From positions 22,728,827-22,792,826 of the forward strand of contig CM037476.1 of assembly GCA_021014325.1 (NCBI GenBank): 64,000 bases of DNA, written 5' to 3'. This DNA is from Plazaster borealis (Eukaryota > Echinodermata > Asteroidea > Forcipulatida > Labidiasteridae). Made by a program: the position numbers and the translations under genes. The notes beneath the pieces are model-generated. The model made no database searches. It had not been told where the DNA came from and saw nothing but the letters and a program-made list of their open reading frames with translations. Positions 37,101 through 47,500 of the stretch are shown in pieces (the first letter of the stretch is position 1; every line of letters begins with the position of its first letter).

Positions 37101-39811
37101 GTACAACACTGGCCATGGGTCCATCTTGTGCCACAATTTCCACACATGAGATGTGCCCCTTATCCTTCATATCAACAGTTTATAAAATCAGACATTGAAA
37201 TCTCCACAAATATAAGATTTAGTGTTTTCTTCCATTGAGTTGTGTATAACCATAGAGCAACTGCTCTATAACCATGTCTGCAGTAACTTGGTCCAGGCTC
37301 TGTGGCTCCATTGTAAACATCACCGTGACATATGGTTAACATGGTAACTGGGGAAATTTAAGACATTCATATATAAAGAAAAGGTTTACCCCATTATGAA
37401 TTGGTAATACTAGAATATACATTTACATTTCTGTACATCACTCAACGTAGTTAACGACTCTGTATGGTAAACAATAAGTTTGGTGTCTTTCTGATTTGGG
37501 GAACAGGGAAAATATATAGCACAATAAAGATAATTTGTTTACTCTTTCAAATGATATACAGTTCGTTGGGGGTTTATTTGTGAGCAATAAAATAAAGACT
37601 GTTTACTGTAATAATAAGCGTTACATGGGCTTAGGCATGAGGAACATCCTACCTCCATGGCTAAACAAAAACAAATTCCAAACATAAGAACAAAATTAAA
37701 TATTTACCGAGCAATCGTACTAGTTGAATACTTAAAACCGCCATCAACATTACATAAAGTAGCCTATAGTTATTTGCAATCTAAATGAATGTCGTTTACT
37801 TGTTTAGCTATAAACAGTGTGTATTTAAATGATTTTTCTTAAAGGAATGTCAGGGCAGGGAGCCATGATGTGCTCTCTAAATAAAACTGAATTTTTCTCT
37901 CCCTCATCGGTTTGGCGAGTGCTGTTTTCAAGTTGCAGTCGAGATGCTCCAGATCAGAACCTTAAAGGAAGGTACACGTTTGGTAATCATTCTTAAAATT
38001 AATGCAAACATAAACTTAGATGTAGGTCTCTAGCAGCTTTCGATATTATAAAGCATTTTGAGAAACATTTCACTTCGAAGTAACGTATAGTTATGGAATA
38101 TCAGTTGTTATCCCCACAAATTTGGATATGAGAAACGTATCTGCAAATACGTTTCTCATATTGTGTATTCCAATGGCGGATTATTTTTCCTGCATGCGAT
38201 GGACATATTATTCGCTCCGGATTTTTGGCGGTATATCAAAAACGCGACCACCTTTTGAAATGGAATTTTCACAGGTTAGTTTTATTGTATAGGCCTATAT
38301 ATTCGAACGGTTCCAAAACCTAAGGTATACTTTCCCTTTAACATAATGAGTGGTGGTGTGTGAAATTTTAAGCAGGAACGAGGAAAACGACTGTTGTAAT
38401 GATTGTAATTGTTTAGAAAATAATCGATCATTTTCATAAAACGAATCTTGGACTACACTGAGGTATTAGATATAGTTAGCGAGTCTTAGTAGTTATTAGA
38501 AAAAGTTGTAATCATAAAAACAAGGTAGGGGCATATATACAAGTACAATTGTTGTTTATTTGGCCCACAAAACAATACAAACAATACATGTAAACAATTA
38601 ACAATACAAGTTTAAGTACACTAGTGACAAAATGAACCCATAATATAAGTCAAAATGAAGCCGGAACTGATACTGATACTAGTGATAGGGTGGGACGGGA
38701 AAGGGGAATGCATGAGCAAACGATGGCACAAAAATAAAGTATCACAGATTCAAGCCAATTAACCAGCAGAATAGAAAACACTAGTCTACCTAAAATATGT
38801 GGGTCAAAGCCTCTCTAATCCAAGCTTCAATGGTGGCATGATTAAGATAAGTACAACAACAATAACATCAATTAATGTGAAAACCAATGAACTATAAGAA
38901 AAAATGTATAGACTATAATATAATACTATAATATGTATATATAAAATTAGTAGGGTAGATGGCCTTAGCTTTCGTTCCAATCCGGACCTTCGTCAGAAGC
39001 AATAACAAACACAAACGCAAACATATCCATTTATAGCAAACAAAAGAGGAGCAAAGGATTAAGAGAAGGTATCTAGAAAAAACGGGAACATTATAGCCAA
39101 TCAAAGTTAGTAATACATATACATTTATTTTTGCTATTAAGGTGTACTTTTTAATTTTTTGTATATGTCTTATCTATTTCTAACTATTGTAATGACTCTG
39201 TAGTTTGACCTTCGGGTCACGAAGTTTGTCAATTTTAATAAAATTCAAAATTCAAATTAAATTCATATTAAAAAATATATATATATATAAAAATAAATAA
39301 AAATAAGTTTTAAATTGATGTGTCTTATTTTAGTTAACTATACTTTATATCTGAATTTTGTGATGTACGGCTCTTCAATCTGTGTAGCCTATTTATAGAC
39401 CTAAAGTTAGATGTTTTGAAGACTGAATAAATTGAGTTTTAGGACTCCATTCAAAATAATAAAATAACATAAAAATGAAATAAATAATTGCATTTATAAT
39501 CAAATAAACCAAACAACTTCCGCCAGTGATAACATTTCGTCACCGACGCCCACAGAGGTAGATACCAGTAAAAGGTAACAATCTGAGAAAACTGCGTTTA
39601 GGAATCATCAAAATGGTCGGGTAAACTTCAATCTTGTTAATTAGTGTTGCTGTGAAAAGAGTTGTACTCATTACTACCAGTACCAGTAGGGTCCACAATT
39701 TAAATGATTTACATTTACCTGTTTGGATTCAGAAGTAGATGGTTTGGGTTCAGAAGGAGATGGGAGCGAACAATCTGCATTCTGATTTTCCGAATCTGAT
39801 GACGAAGCCAT
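29167..39811 (-). CDS. Ulp1/SENP-like (C48) cysteine protease gene, 12 exons, possibly pseudogenised
   Basis: Minus-strand exons are 39,811-39,719; 37,032-36,976; 34,305-34,221; 34,103-34,005; 33,723-33,596; 33,440-33,269; 32,729-32,631; 31,547-31,506; 31,122-31,048; 30,403-30,322; 29,725-29,657; 29,259-29,167. All have GT-AG borders, and phases agree at every join except into 33,440-33,269. The protease core reads 'LQRGEDISGDAIDFCMRNHW' (His), then 'LHILDSLPG' (Asp 17 residues after His), then 'QQVNTHDCGIFLL' (Gln six before Cys). The His-Asp and Gln-Cys distances equal those of yeast Ulp1. The start MASSSDSENQ is Ser-rich, and a 'RPSWWPIEVPF' motif precedes the protease. Lesions: an in-frame TAA at 34,275-34,273 and a frame conflict in the WWP exon. 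The expected activity is removal of SUMO or a similar modifier; the substrate is unknown. Confidence 0.7.
29657..29725 (-). CDS. C48 protease catalytic-Cys exon
   Basis: A 69-nt exon (phase 0 both sides, TTCTGCAG before, ATGAAT|GTAAGC after) encodes 'VKQQVNTHDCGIFLLANFEA'. The DCGIF block is the nucleophile motif of Ulp1-type proteases, and the Gln six residues upstream is the oxyanion-hole Gln. The Cys codon is at 29,698-29,696. Confidence 0.8.
30061..30200. mobile_element. 140-bp MITE with long perfect termini
   Basis: It starts AAGCCCGGTTCATACTTC and ends with the exact inverse. The interior is also nearly palindromic ('GCGAATGCGAAGCGAATTTTCG' against 'CGAATGCTTC...'). It lies in an intron of the C48 gene. 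Confidence 0.85.
30868..30942 (-). repeat. tRNA-derived sequence (SINE head or pseudo-tRNA)
   Basis: On the minus strand it reads 'TATAGCTCAGTTGGTACAG' (box A), 'CCGGCACGTTAATCCGG' (an anticodon-arm-like stem with a seven-base loop) and 'GGTTCAAATCCCGC' (box B). The acceptor stem does not pair cleanly, so a functional tRNA is unlikely. Confidence 0.55.
31048..31122 (-). CDS. C48 protease catalytic-Asp exon
   Basis: It encodes 'LHILDSLPGFLGVDVYRRLH'. The Asp codon is at 31,109-31,107. The preceding exon (31,547-31,506) gives 'NHWVGIVVQREAK' with the catalytic His at 31,543-31,541. Confidence 0.8.
31161..31190. repeat. (ATT)n microsatellite
   Basis: A run of about nine ATT triplets lies in an intron of the C48 gene, with a short (ATC)n run 100 bp further on. 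Confidence 0.85.
34330..34583 (+). mobile_element. MITE family B, copy 3 (truncated)
   Basis: It follows family B from 'TACGTTTGGTAATCAATCTG' to 'GGACATTATTCGCTCCGGAT', where it breaks into an (ATT/GTT)-rich stretch. Confidence 0.65.
34685..35056 (+). mobile_element. MITE family C, copy 4
   Basis: A full-length copy, from TTAAAAGCACTGAACACGTT to 'CCAAACGTGTTCAGTGCCTTTAA'. It lies in an intron of the C48 gene. Confidence 0.8.
35380..35722 (+). mobile_element. Probable non-LTR retrotransposon 3' end
   Basis: The segment ends 'GGAAAATAAACGAACCTTGACCCTTGAA', which looks like a short repeated tail after a polyadenylation-like AATAAA. The preceding 300 bp contain hydrophobic short frames but no recognisable domain. 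The identification is weak. Confidence 0.3.
35971..36138. repeat. TTCCGACAC repeats, related to the TTAGGG-core element
   Basis: Eight or more imperfect copies of CTATGTTCCGACACCC occur head to tail (variants TATATTCCGAC, ATATTTCGACAC). They match the flanking words of the elements at 25,944 and 54,054, but no TTAGGG core is present. Confidence 0.8.
37962..38341 (+). mobile_element. MITE family B, copy 4
   Basis: The ends are 'TTAAAGGAAGGTACACGTTTGG' and 'CCTAAGGTATACTTTCCCTTTA', with the family body between them. It lies in an intron of the C48 gene. Confidence 0.7.
38540..39260. repeat. LINE-tail-like and AT-rich intron sequence
   Basis: One end ('TTGTTTATTTGGCCCACAAAACAA') looks like a reversed non-LTR tail. 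The other ('TTTTAATAAAATTCAAAATTC') looks like a forward tail. No coding capacity is seen. This lies inside intron 1 of the C48 gene. Confidence 0.3.
39538..39602 (+). mobile_element. End fragment of MITE family F
   Basis: 'CGTCACCGACGCC' followed by 'GTAGATACCA.TAAAA', 'AGAAAAC.GC' matches the left end of the complete element at 59,534-60,188. Confidence 0.65.
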
Positions 39812-40573
39812 TTTGGCTGTCCAACATGAATACAATCATACAACTAAGTTTCTTAACGGGTCCTTCTCATCAACGAGCAACAGTAGAAGTGAGGAGTACT
39901 GTACTTGAGCAGAGAACCCCCCCCCCCCCACCCTTAAATAATGTTTCCACGTGTTTATTGTGTGCGTCCGTAGAGTGCGTGTTCAATTCCACTTCCTGTC
40001 ATGCTGCCACGACTATACAACGTATGATGATAACTTAATATGCAAAACTATTGCATAACTATTGCATATTCAACAACTAATGTCAATCACACACATCACT
40101 TGGCCGAGTTTGACAGGCAGTCATGAATATTCAAAAGTATACTGCTTTTAATTTTGAAGAGATCAAAACATCCAGGTAACAAAACATCAATGATCTAACC
40201 TAACCACTAGTGGACAGTTTACTAGGACAGTTTACTAAGCAATTCTTTTACGTAACGTGGGACAAATTTAGAGTTATTGAATAAAACCAACCCTATTTTC
40301 CTAGTAAATACTACCTAAAACCGAACACGACATATAACGACTGCGAGATACCATTTAGAGACTACGAAAGCTTTGCGCATACGCAGTTTGACCACAACCA
40401 TTCGTGGTTTAGCTTCATACGTCGTGTTGCATATATGCCTCACTTTACTACTATTCTAACGACGTGACCGCGACTCCGTCTCCGCGGAGGCGCAGTGGGA
40501 GCTCCGAGTGTACCTGTATTCTATAGTTACTCCCCCACTAAATAAAAGTAATCTATTCAAACAGAGAACGGCA
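39812..40573. promoter_or_regulatory. Divergent intergenic region between the protease and transporter genes
   Basis: The start codons of the C48 gene (39,811, -) and the MCT-like gene (40,574, +) face away from each other across 762 bp, so both promoters must lie here. Visible features are a C-run at about 39,919-39,929 and a GC-rich palindromic patch at 40,465-40,497 (CTCCGCGGAG core), shared with 10,283-10,347. No TATA box is obvious near the transporter start. Confidence 0.5.
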
Positions 40574-41473
40574 ATGGAATGCAGTTTTCTCCAACGTGTA
40601 TTAGGTTGGTTTGTTAAAACCTTCAGAGATGGCGGCCTCATTGGATGGTTTGCTGTTCTGGGTTTATTTTCATCATGGATGGCATGGATAGGGTTGATTA
40701 AGGGCCTTGCTGTAATGTTACCCACCCTACAAGAACAATTCGATGCTTCGACTTGGTTAGTTGGTTGGATGATTGCTATTATAGACGCCAGTACGCTGTT
40801 TGCAGGTAAAGTTATTATTGATAGGTCCGTTAAATTAATTGTATGCCCTTTAACCATTATCTAGCCCACCTTGTTGAGCTGTAATGGCTCTCTTTTAACA
40901 TCGGTCTTATAACACTCACCATTACAGCCCACCATCCATACATGTCTTAAACGCGTAGTTTTAAAGTACGAGCAAGTCGTACCTGTTTGATCGCAAATTT
41001 CTCCCACTTATAAACATCACATACTACTCCAACCTACTTCGCTTTGTTCCTTACATCCTTACAATTTTTGTGACATATTCCAGGGCTCACCAAATGATGC
41101 CTTTGTCCAGATGTGATGATTTGAAAATGGCCAAAAAAAATTGTGTACAAAAATTACATTGAGGTTCGTCCCGCAACGGGGCCGCCATCTTACCTATGAT
41201 TCACCGCCTGCTGATCGTGAGAAGTCAGGGCACCCGGCTGATCTGTCCGTGCGTGTGTGTATGGCGTATCATGAATATGCATCAGATGATGTCACGGGAA
41301 GCCGCACTTCGGAGCTAGCTCGATGTGTGCGCGCGGCGGGGTGCACGGCAATTCATGAATATGCATAAGGTGACGTCGCACGGCGATTGCTGTAGGCTAA
41401 AAAACTACAATGCTGTTTTGCGTTCCTCGCTCGTGCATATTCATGATCAGCCGGGCGCCCTGACTTTCTCACG

Positions 41474-41515
<42 letters not shown>

Positions 41516-44500
41516 TATTCGGCCAGTGTCAAAAACAAATACATACAAGTAGAACAAAGGATAAATAAGACCTTAAAAAACAAAAAAAACAAAACAAAAC
41601 AAAAACAAAAAAACAAAACCTTAATTACAGGGTACAGGACAGGTACGGGGTGTGGGGGAAGGAAGAGGAAGGGACAACAATCCATTCTAAGACGGCCAGG
41701 ATAAACAAAAGCGTACTACTACACTATGACTCAAAAGCCTGATCAACAGGCAGTAAAGCAGAAGTTAAATGGCGGCCCCGTTAACATAAAGCATTAAAGC
41801 AATCGAGATTAGATTTCTTTTTACTTTCCTCCGAGCTTCAATCCAAACTATAGTGAGTTGTGACATCAAACCAGGGTATCAGGGGATCACGTATGCTCGT
41901 CCCGATTAGCATATCCACCACTTGGTTTACATGTCACGCATGCGCAAAAGGTCACACGAGCAAGAGCCTAACGGTGTGCCGCGTAGCAGACGACGTGCGT
42001 GAAAATTTGTCAAGAAAGTCGTGACCAAAACAAACATTGTTTTAACAAAAACTACACGGTTTAAACATAAGAAATGCTGTATTTTAATAGGCTAGTTTAT
42101 ACATTTTAATATACCATCATCCATAATTGAAAAAAGCAACATACGGATTTGAAAACATACTTTTAAGGAAAAATTGAACCATAATAATTCGTCAACAAAA
42201 TCACAAACAAATCATTATTTAATCAATTTTGTTAACAAGTTCTTTAGTTTTCTCAGAGAAACAAAATACTTTGCAGTATCAATTATACAATTAAATACAA
42301 AACTGCAATGGATTTGAGTGAATGGAAAATGATTTACTACAAAACGATGTCTAATTACTAGGTAGTATTTTTTTTTGTTAATTCGCGGATTTGAAACCTG
42401 TCAGGTCAAAAACTGCCTGTGCGAGTGTGCGAGTCTCTTTTATCAGAAAGCGACAAAGTTGCACTAGCGATGCCAAAACGCAAGAATAATTTAGCAAAAT
42501 ATAGTTTATCAAATTAATTATGTTATACTACAGATTAAAAAATATCTGATAAAATTATGAGCTTAAAAGTTACGATTTAAAACAATATTCAAGATAGCAA
42601 CAGAGGGCCTTCCTTTGCGGGGGGCAGGGTTTGAAGACCGGGAGATTTGAAACATTACCGTATCGTTTTTTAACTCCCCTCAAAATGTGTTCAAATGAAG
42701 CTTTTTCTTCAACTGAAAATCATCGGAAAGCTTTAGAAAAGCTTTGTAGGCTCTGTGGGAAGAAGAACCAAAGCCAACAGCAAGAAATCCGTCGTAAAAT
42801 ACCGAAAAAAGTGAGTTCTTATGTTCCTGAAATTAAAGATGTTTTTGGTGTGGACGTGACCAAAGACTGCAACGATCTTCATCCAAAGTCATTGTGCAAT
42901 CTATGCTACTACAAGTTTTTCTACAAAACCAAGCATCTGGCATATACATGGGCAACACATCCAGATTCATCTGATAATGAATGTGAGGTCTGCAATCTAT
43001 TGAGACAACAAGCTAAAGGGGGCCGGCCAAGAAAGCCTCTCAGGGGTCGGGCTGTCAAATCAAGTCAAGTAACACCAGATCATCATTTTTTGTCTATGGA
43101 AGATGAAAGTGATTCTTCAGAGATCAATGTAGAAGGGTTTACACCTGTCTGTCCCACCCACATTTGCCCACTGTGTAATAACTTTCTCAAAAACCCAGTG
43201 GAAGCAAAGTGCAATCATATTTTTTGTCTGCGATGCATCAAAAGTTTGTTCACTCGAGTAACCTCCAGCATTTCTTGTCCAGTTTGCGAGCAAGATGTCC
43301 ACTTCACAAATATCCAAAGGGCTGCACAATATTTTCAAGACTCACTAGCCTTTGCCTGTTTTGAATGTACAACATGTAAAGCCAAGGTGTCCCTTGATCA
43401 AACCAAGATCCATAAATGTACCAGCTCTCCAGGGTACAAATTCAGTTTGTTTCAAAACCCTCCAAATGATCCCCTAACACCAAGGACAGAACGACTGGGC
43501 ACACTCATATTGAAGAGAAAGTTAGCTTTGTCATCTGATGGCATCACAGCGCCTTTCAAGACTGGTGGACAGGTAATACATCCTAGAACAAATTTATCTT
43601 TTTTATTAACTCAGTCAAAAGAAAAAGTTCCTAGCAGCAGTGGTGTAGTGTTACATGCAAAACCTCCCCATTTGACAAAAAGAAGGAACAAATAAAATAA
43701 AAAGTACCCTAAATATTTGATGTGTTTGCAATACACAGTGGCGTAACCAGCGAAGGGGGAAACCACCTCTGGTCACAAATCTTGCCCCCACGAGATAAAA
43801 AAATACAAATTGTTCCACAGAGCAAAAAGCCCCCCCCCCCCATCCAAACAAATTAAAACCCAAACAAAAACAAACTGCTGTTAGACAAACCAGCACTTTC
43901 ATGAGTGTAACCCCCCCCCCCCCCCGCACGACACCACTATGGGCAAGTTCGAATGCGCACATTTTAGTCGACCCGTGGTTGACCACCGACTAGCAACGTA
44001 CATGCGCAGTGACGTACTCACTCAAACGACTCGTTTGGAAGTCTAGTCAACCATTGGTACGGTATTTAACACTTCCATTGCCTTCCCGTCATTTTACTAT
44101 AGTGCCACTGGTTCCCTCCTGTGCTTTACAAGGGTTAGCATGAAACAAGGCTACCGGGACCAGGGAAGAAACCATGGTCATGAGGCTGGTTCCAATTGGT
44201 CGACCACAGTAGTCAACCAATGGTCGACCAGCCTGGGTTCGAGTTAAAGTAGCCGACCTTTAGTTAACCATGGTGCGCACTCGAACTTGCTCTATGAAAA
44301 CTACAAAATTGATTTACACTTTTAAAACCTTGTTAGTTTCAGTTTGCGGTACATGTAATCGCATAGTTATTTGATGTCAATTTGATCAACAGAAAATGGT
44401 GATGATCTGTGCTCCACAAGCCAGAGTTCAAAGTAATGACGCATCATTCACAACAAAACGACGCCGAACTCGTGCTCTAGTCAAGACTAGACAGATGATG

Positions 44501-47500
44501 AGTGGTTGCCATGGTGAAGCAGTCCAAACACAGTTAACTGATGAAATAAAACAACACCAATGCCAGTTTGCAGATCATCAAATACTCCTCAATAAGATCG
44601 CTCTCAATACGATTCGCATCCCCAATGGAAGTTTCTTGCCAATGAAGGCTGGACTTGGCCTCAGCTGGAAAAAAAGCAAAGAAATCAAAAGGTTCAAGCA
44701 TGATTGCATTTAAAATTACAAAAATAATTTTTAATAGTTTTATGTGTTTGAATAGGTCATCCCTTTTCAAAGAATCCAGCTTCTCTGTCTGGGGCGTTTA
44801 CTTTAGAAATGCCTACGTCAGAGCCTACAGGCTTTCTCTGAACCGGGACGGGGGCAGTAAAAACTCCCAGGAGTCTATGACGCGGGGTTAGTGTAACATG
44901 TCTGCAAGGTCACAGATTCTACATCCGGGTCATCCTGCTGACGACTGCAGTTTCAGTCAAAATTACAGGTTCTGAAAATGTTCAAGTGTTGTGATCAAAA
45001 GTTTACAATTTAATTTGTATCAAACTACCAACACAGATGAACTTTCTCATTTGTGATGATTTAATTGAAATATGAAGGATATAAATTTATTCTTCCAAAA
45101 AACCACTGCTTCATTAGCCATTTGTTTTTCTCTCGCTCTCTCTCAGGTGGTTAAAGCAATATGGTGTACTTACAGAAGGAGAGGGCTCTCTACGGAAACA
45201 GGGTCGGCTGATTATCGGTGACAACATCATTGGTGAGAAGTTACCATTCCTTTTCAATGATGATGTGAATGGTGGTAAAGTTGTGCGACCATCAGCGTGT
45301 ATCTCTGTGAAGTCACTGACAGCTAAGATCATACAGCAGCAGGAGAAATATGATCAGTAAGATAGCAAGTGTTACTTTTATCTTTAAATTGTATTATGTA
45401 ATCATCACAAGGTCTTACAGCTTGCCTGCCTAAAAGTTGTAAGCCTTTGAGAAAGACTCTGCTAGAGTCAAAACGTCAGGCCACTAACTATTTTTTGTTA
45501 TATAAAAGTGGGGAAAAAAACCCCAAAACCAACAAAACGTTTTGATATTCAACATTTCATTTTTTTTTTTTTAACCTCAACAGGACTGGAAAACTAACAT
45601 GGCACGATGGTGTGATCCCTAATGACACCATATGGATCAAGATTGGAGGTGATAAAGGGGGTCACAGCTTTAAGCAGATGTTCCAGGTTGGAAATGTGGA
45701 GAAACCAAATGCACTTACCAATACAGTAGTTGTTTGTGCATTTGAGGCTGATGATTCCATATTTAACTTGGAGCTTGGGTTGAACCGACACAAGGAACAA
45801 CTAAGTGAACTGTTGCAAACTACATGGAGGTAAAACAATAACAAATGAGCATAAACAATTCTGTAAAAATGATGTTCTGGGGCTCCATGTTTTGATTACA
45901 AATATAACAACTGATTAACTCAACAATGTATCAACAATTCGTTTTTCCAACAGAAACTACAAATTCCAGGTGTTCATCTTTGGGGACTACCAATACCTGT
46001 GCCGTATGTATGGCATCACAGGAGCATCAGGTAAATAAACTAAATATTCAATATTTAACATAACTTATGTAATAAGCTATGTTTAATCAACACAGCGTAA
46101 TAATAACTGTATTTACTGATACAGTAATAACAAAAATAATAATAATATTATGGGGTGTCGTGGTCAAGCGGATAAGAAAACCAGACTCAAGCTGTGGTGT
46201 TTCTGATCAGCAGAGTGTGGGTTCGAGTCCCGGTCGTGACACTTGTGTCCTTAAGCAAGACACTTAACCATTATTGCTGCGTCCTTCGGATGCGACGTAA
46301 AGCCATGAAAGCCGTAGGCCCCATGTGTTGTGTAATGCACGTAAAAGAACCCAGTGCACTTATCGTAAAGACAAGGGCTTCGCCCCGGTGTTCCAGGTTT
46401 GATCGGCAGCATATTGCGCCACAGCACCTTGTAAACCATTACATGGTGCTATAAAGGAATAGGTCTCATACTTAAACACGTAGCTCTGCATACCTTGCAG
46501 GAAAAAATACTGAGCGCTTTGAGTCGCCCATCGGGTGTGATAAAGCGCTATATAAGAACTCAGTATTATTATTATTATTATTATACAGTATTTGTTTGGA
46601 TTTATTAAAAGGTCGACATGGATGCTTATATTGTAATGTAACCAAAAACGAGATGCAACTTCCAAAGAGTCAACGTTCCACAATACAACTAAGAACACTC
46701 CAACTGATGGCAGATGATCTATCGAAGTTTAAGCTACATGGATGCAAACCAGCAAAAGCCAAGGAACACAACAATGTGATCAGAAAGCCAATACTACCAA
46801 TTCCGCTGACCCATGTGAGTTATCTACAGTGACAGTTTCATTCTTAGGAAATTCTTAATGCTTTTGTGAGAACAAAATGACATCTGAAATGTAAACACAA
46901 TTTAAGGAAACCAACATAAAACATTTTGATGCAGACACATCTGCTGCTCACAGGAGTTTCATGTTTCTTTCTTTGTTTAGGTGTGTCCCCCAGGATTGCA
47001 CATCAGTCTTGGAGTTTTTCTCAAACATTATGTTAGTTTTGAGAATGCTTGCCATGTATTAGATATCAACATTGGTCAAACCTTAGCATCAACTGAAAGT
47101 CCTCATCAAGAGTCGGACACTATGCACAGAGTATTTCAAGAATACATCACCAGCATCCACACAGCTTTGTCACTAGAACAGGAGGCTAATGCTTGTATGA
47201 CGAAAGCAACAGCACTTCAAGATCAGCTCTCTGCAATTATGCTTGGAAGTGACAATCTCAAACTAGTAGAGTTGCTTTCTGATGCCGTTGCAGACAATTT
47301 GAAGAAACATAATATGAAGGCAAGTGCAGTAGAAAATTGCAGGTTTACTTCATTCTTGAAAGGGAATGCATTTTGTCCTAGGTAAAGGGGATCTCTGTGA
47401 GGGAATTGTACCCTTCTACATATCCTACTGGAACATTTCGAGGGGCACCAAGGCAAAGCCCAGGGGCATGAAGGCAATAGACCTTATGCACATGTCATTT

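Noticed and set aside
40456..40857. 133-codon minus-strand frame over transporter exon 1
   Set aside because: It is the antisense shadow of the MCT-like exon, with no domain or splice support.
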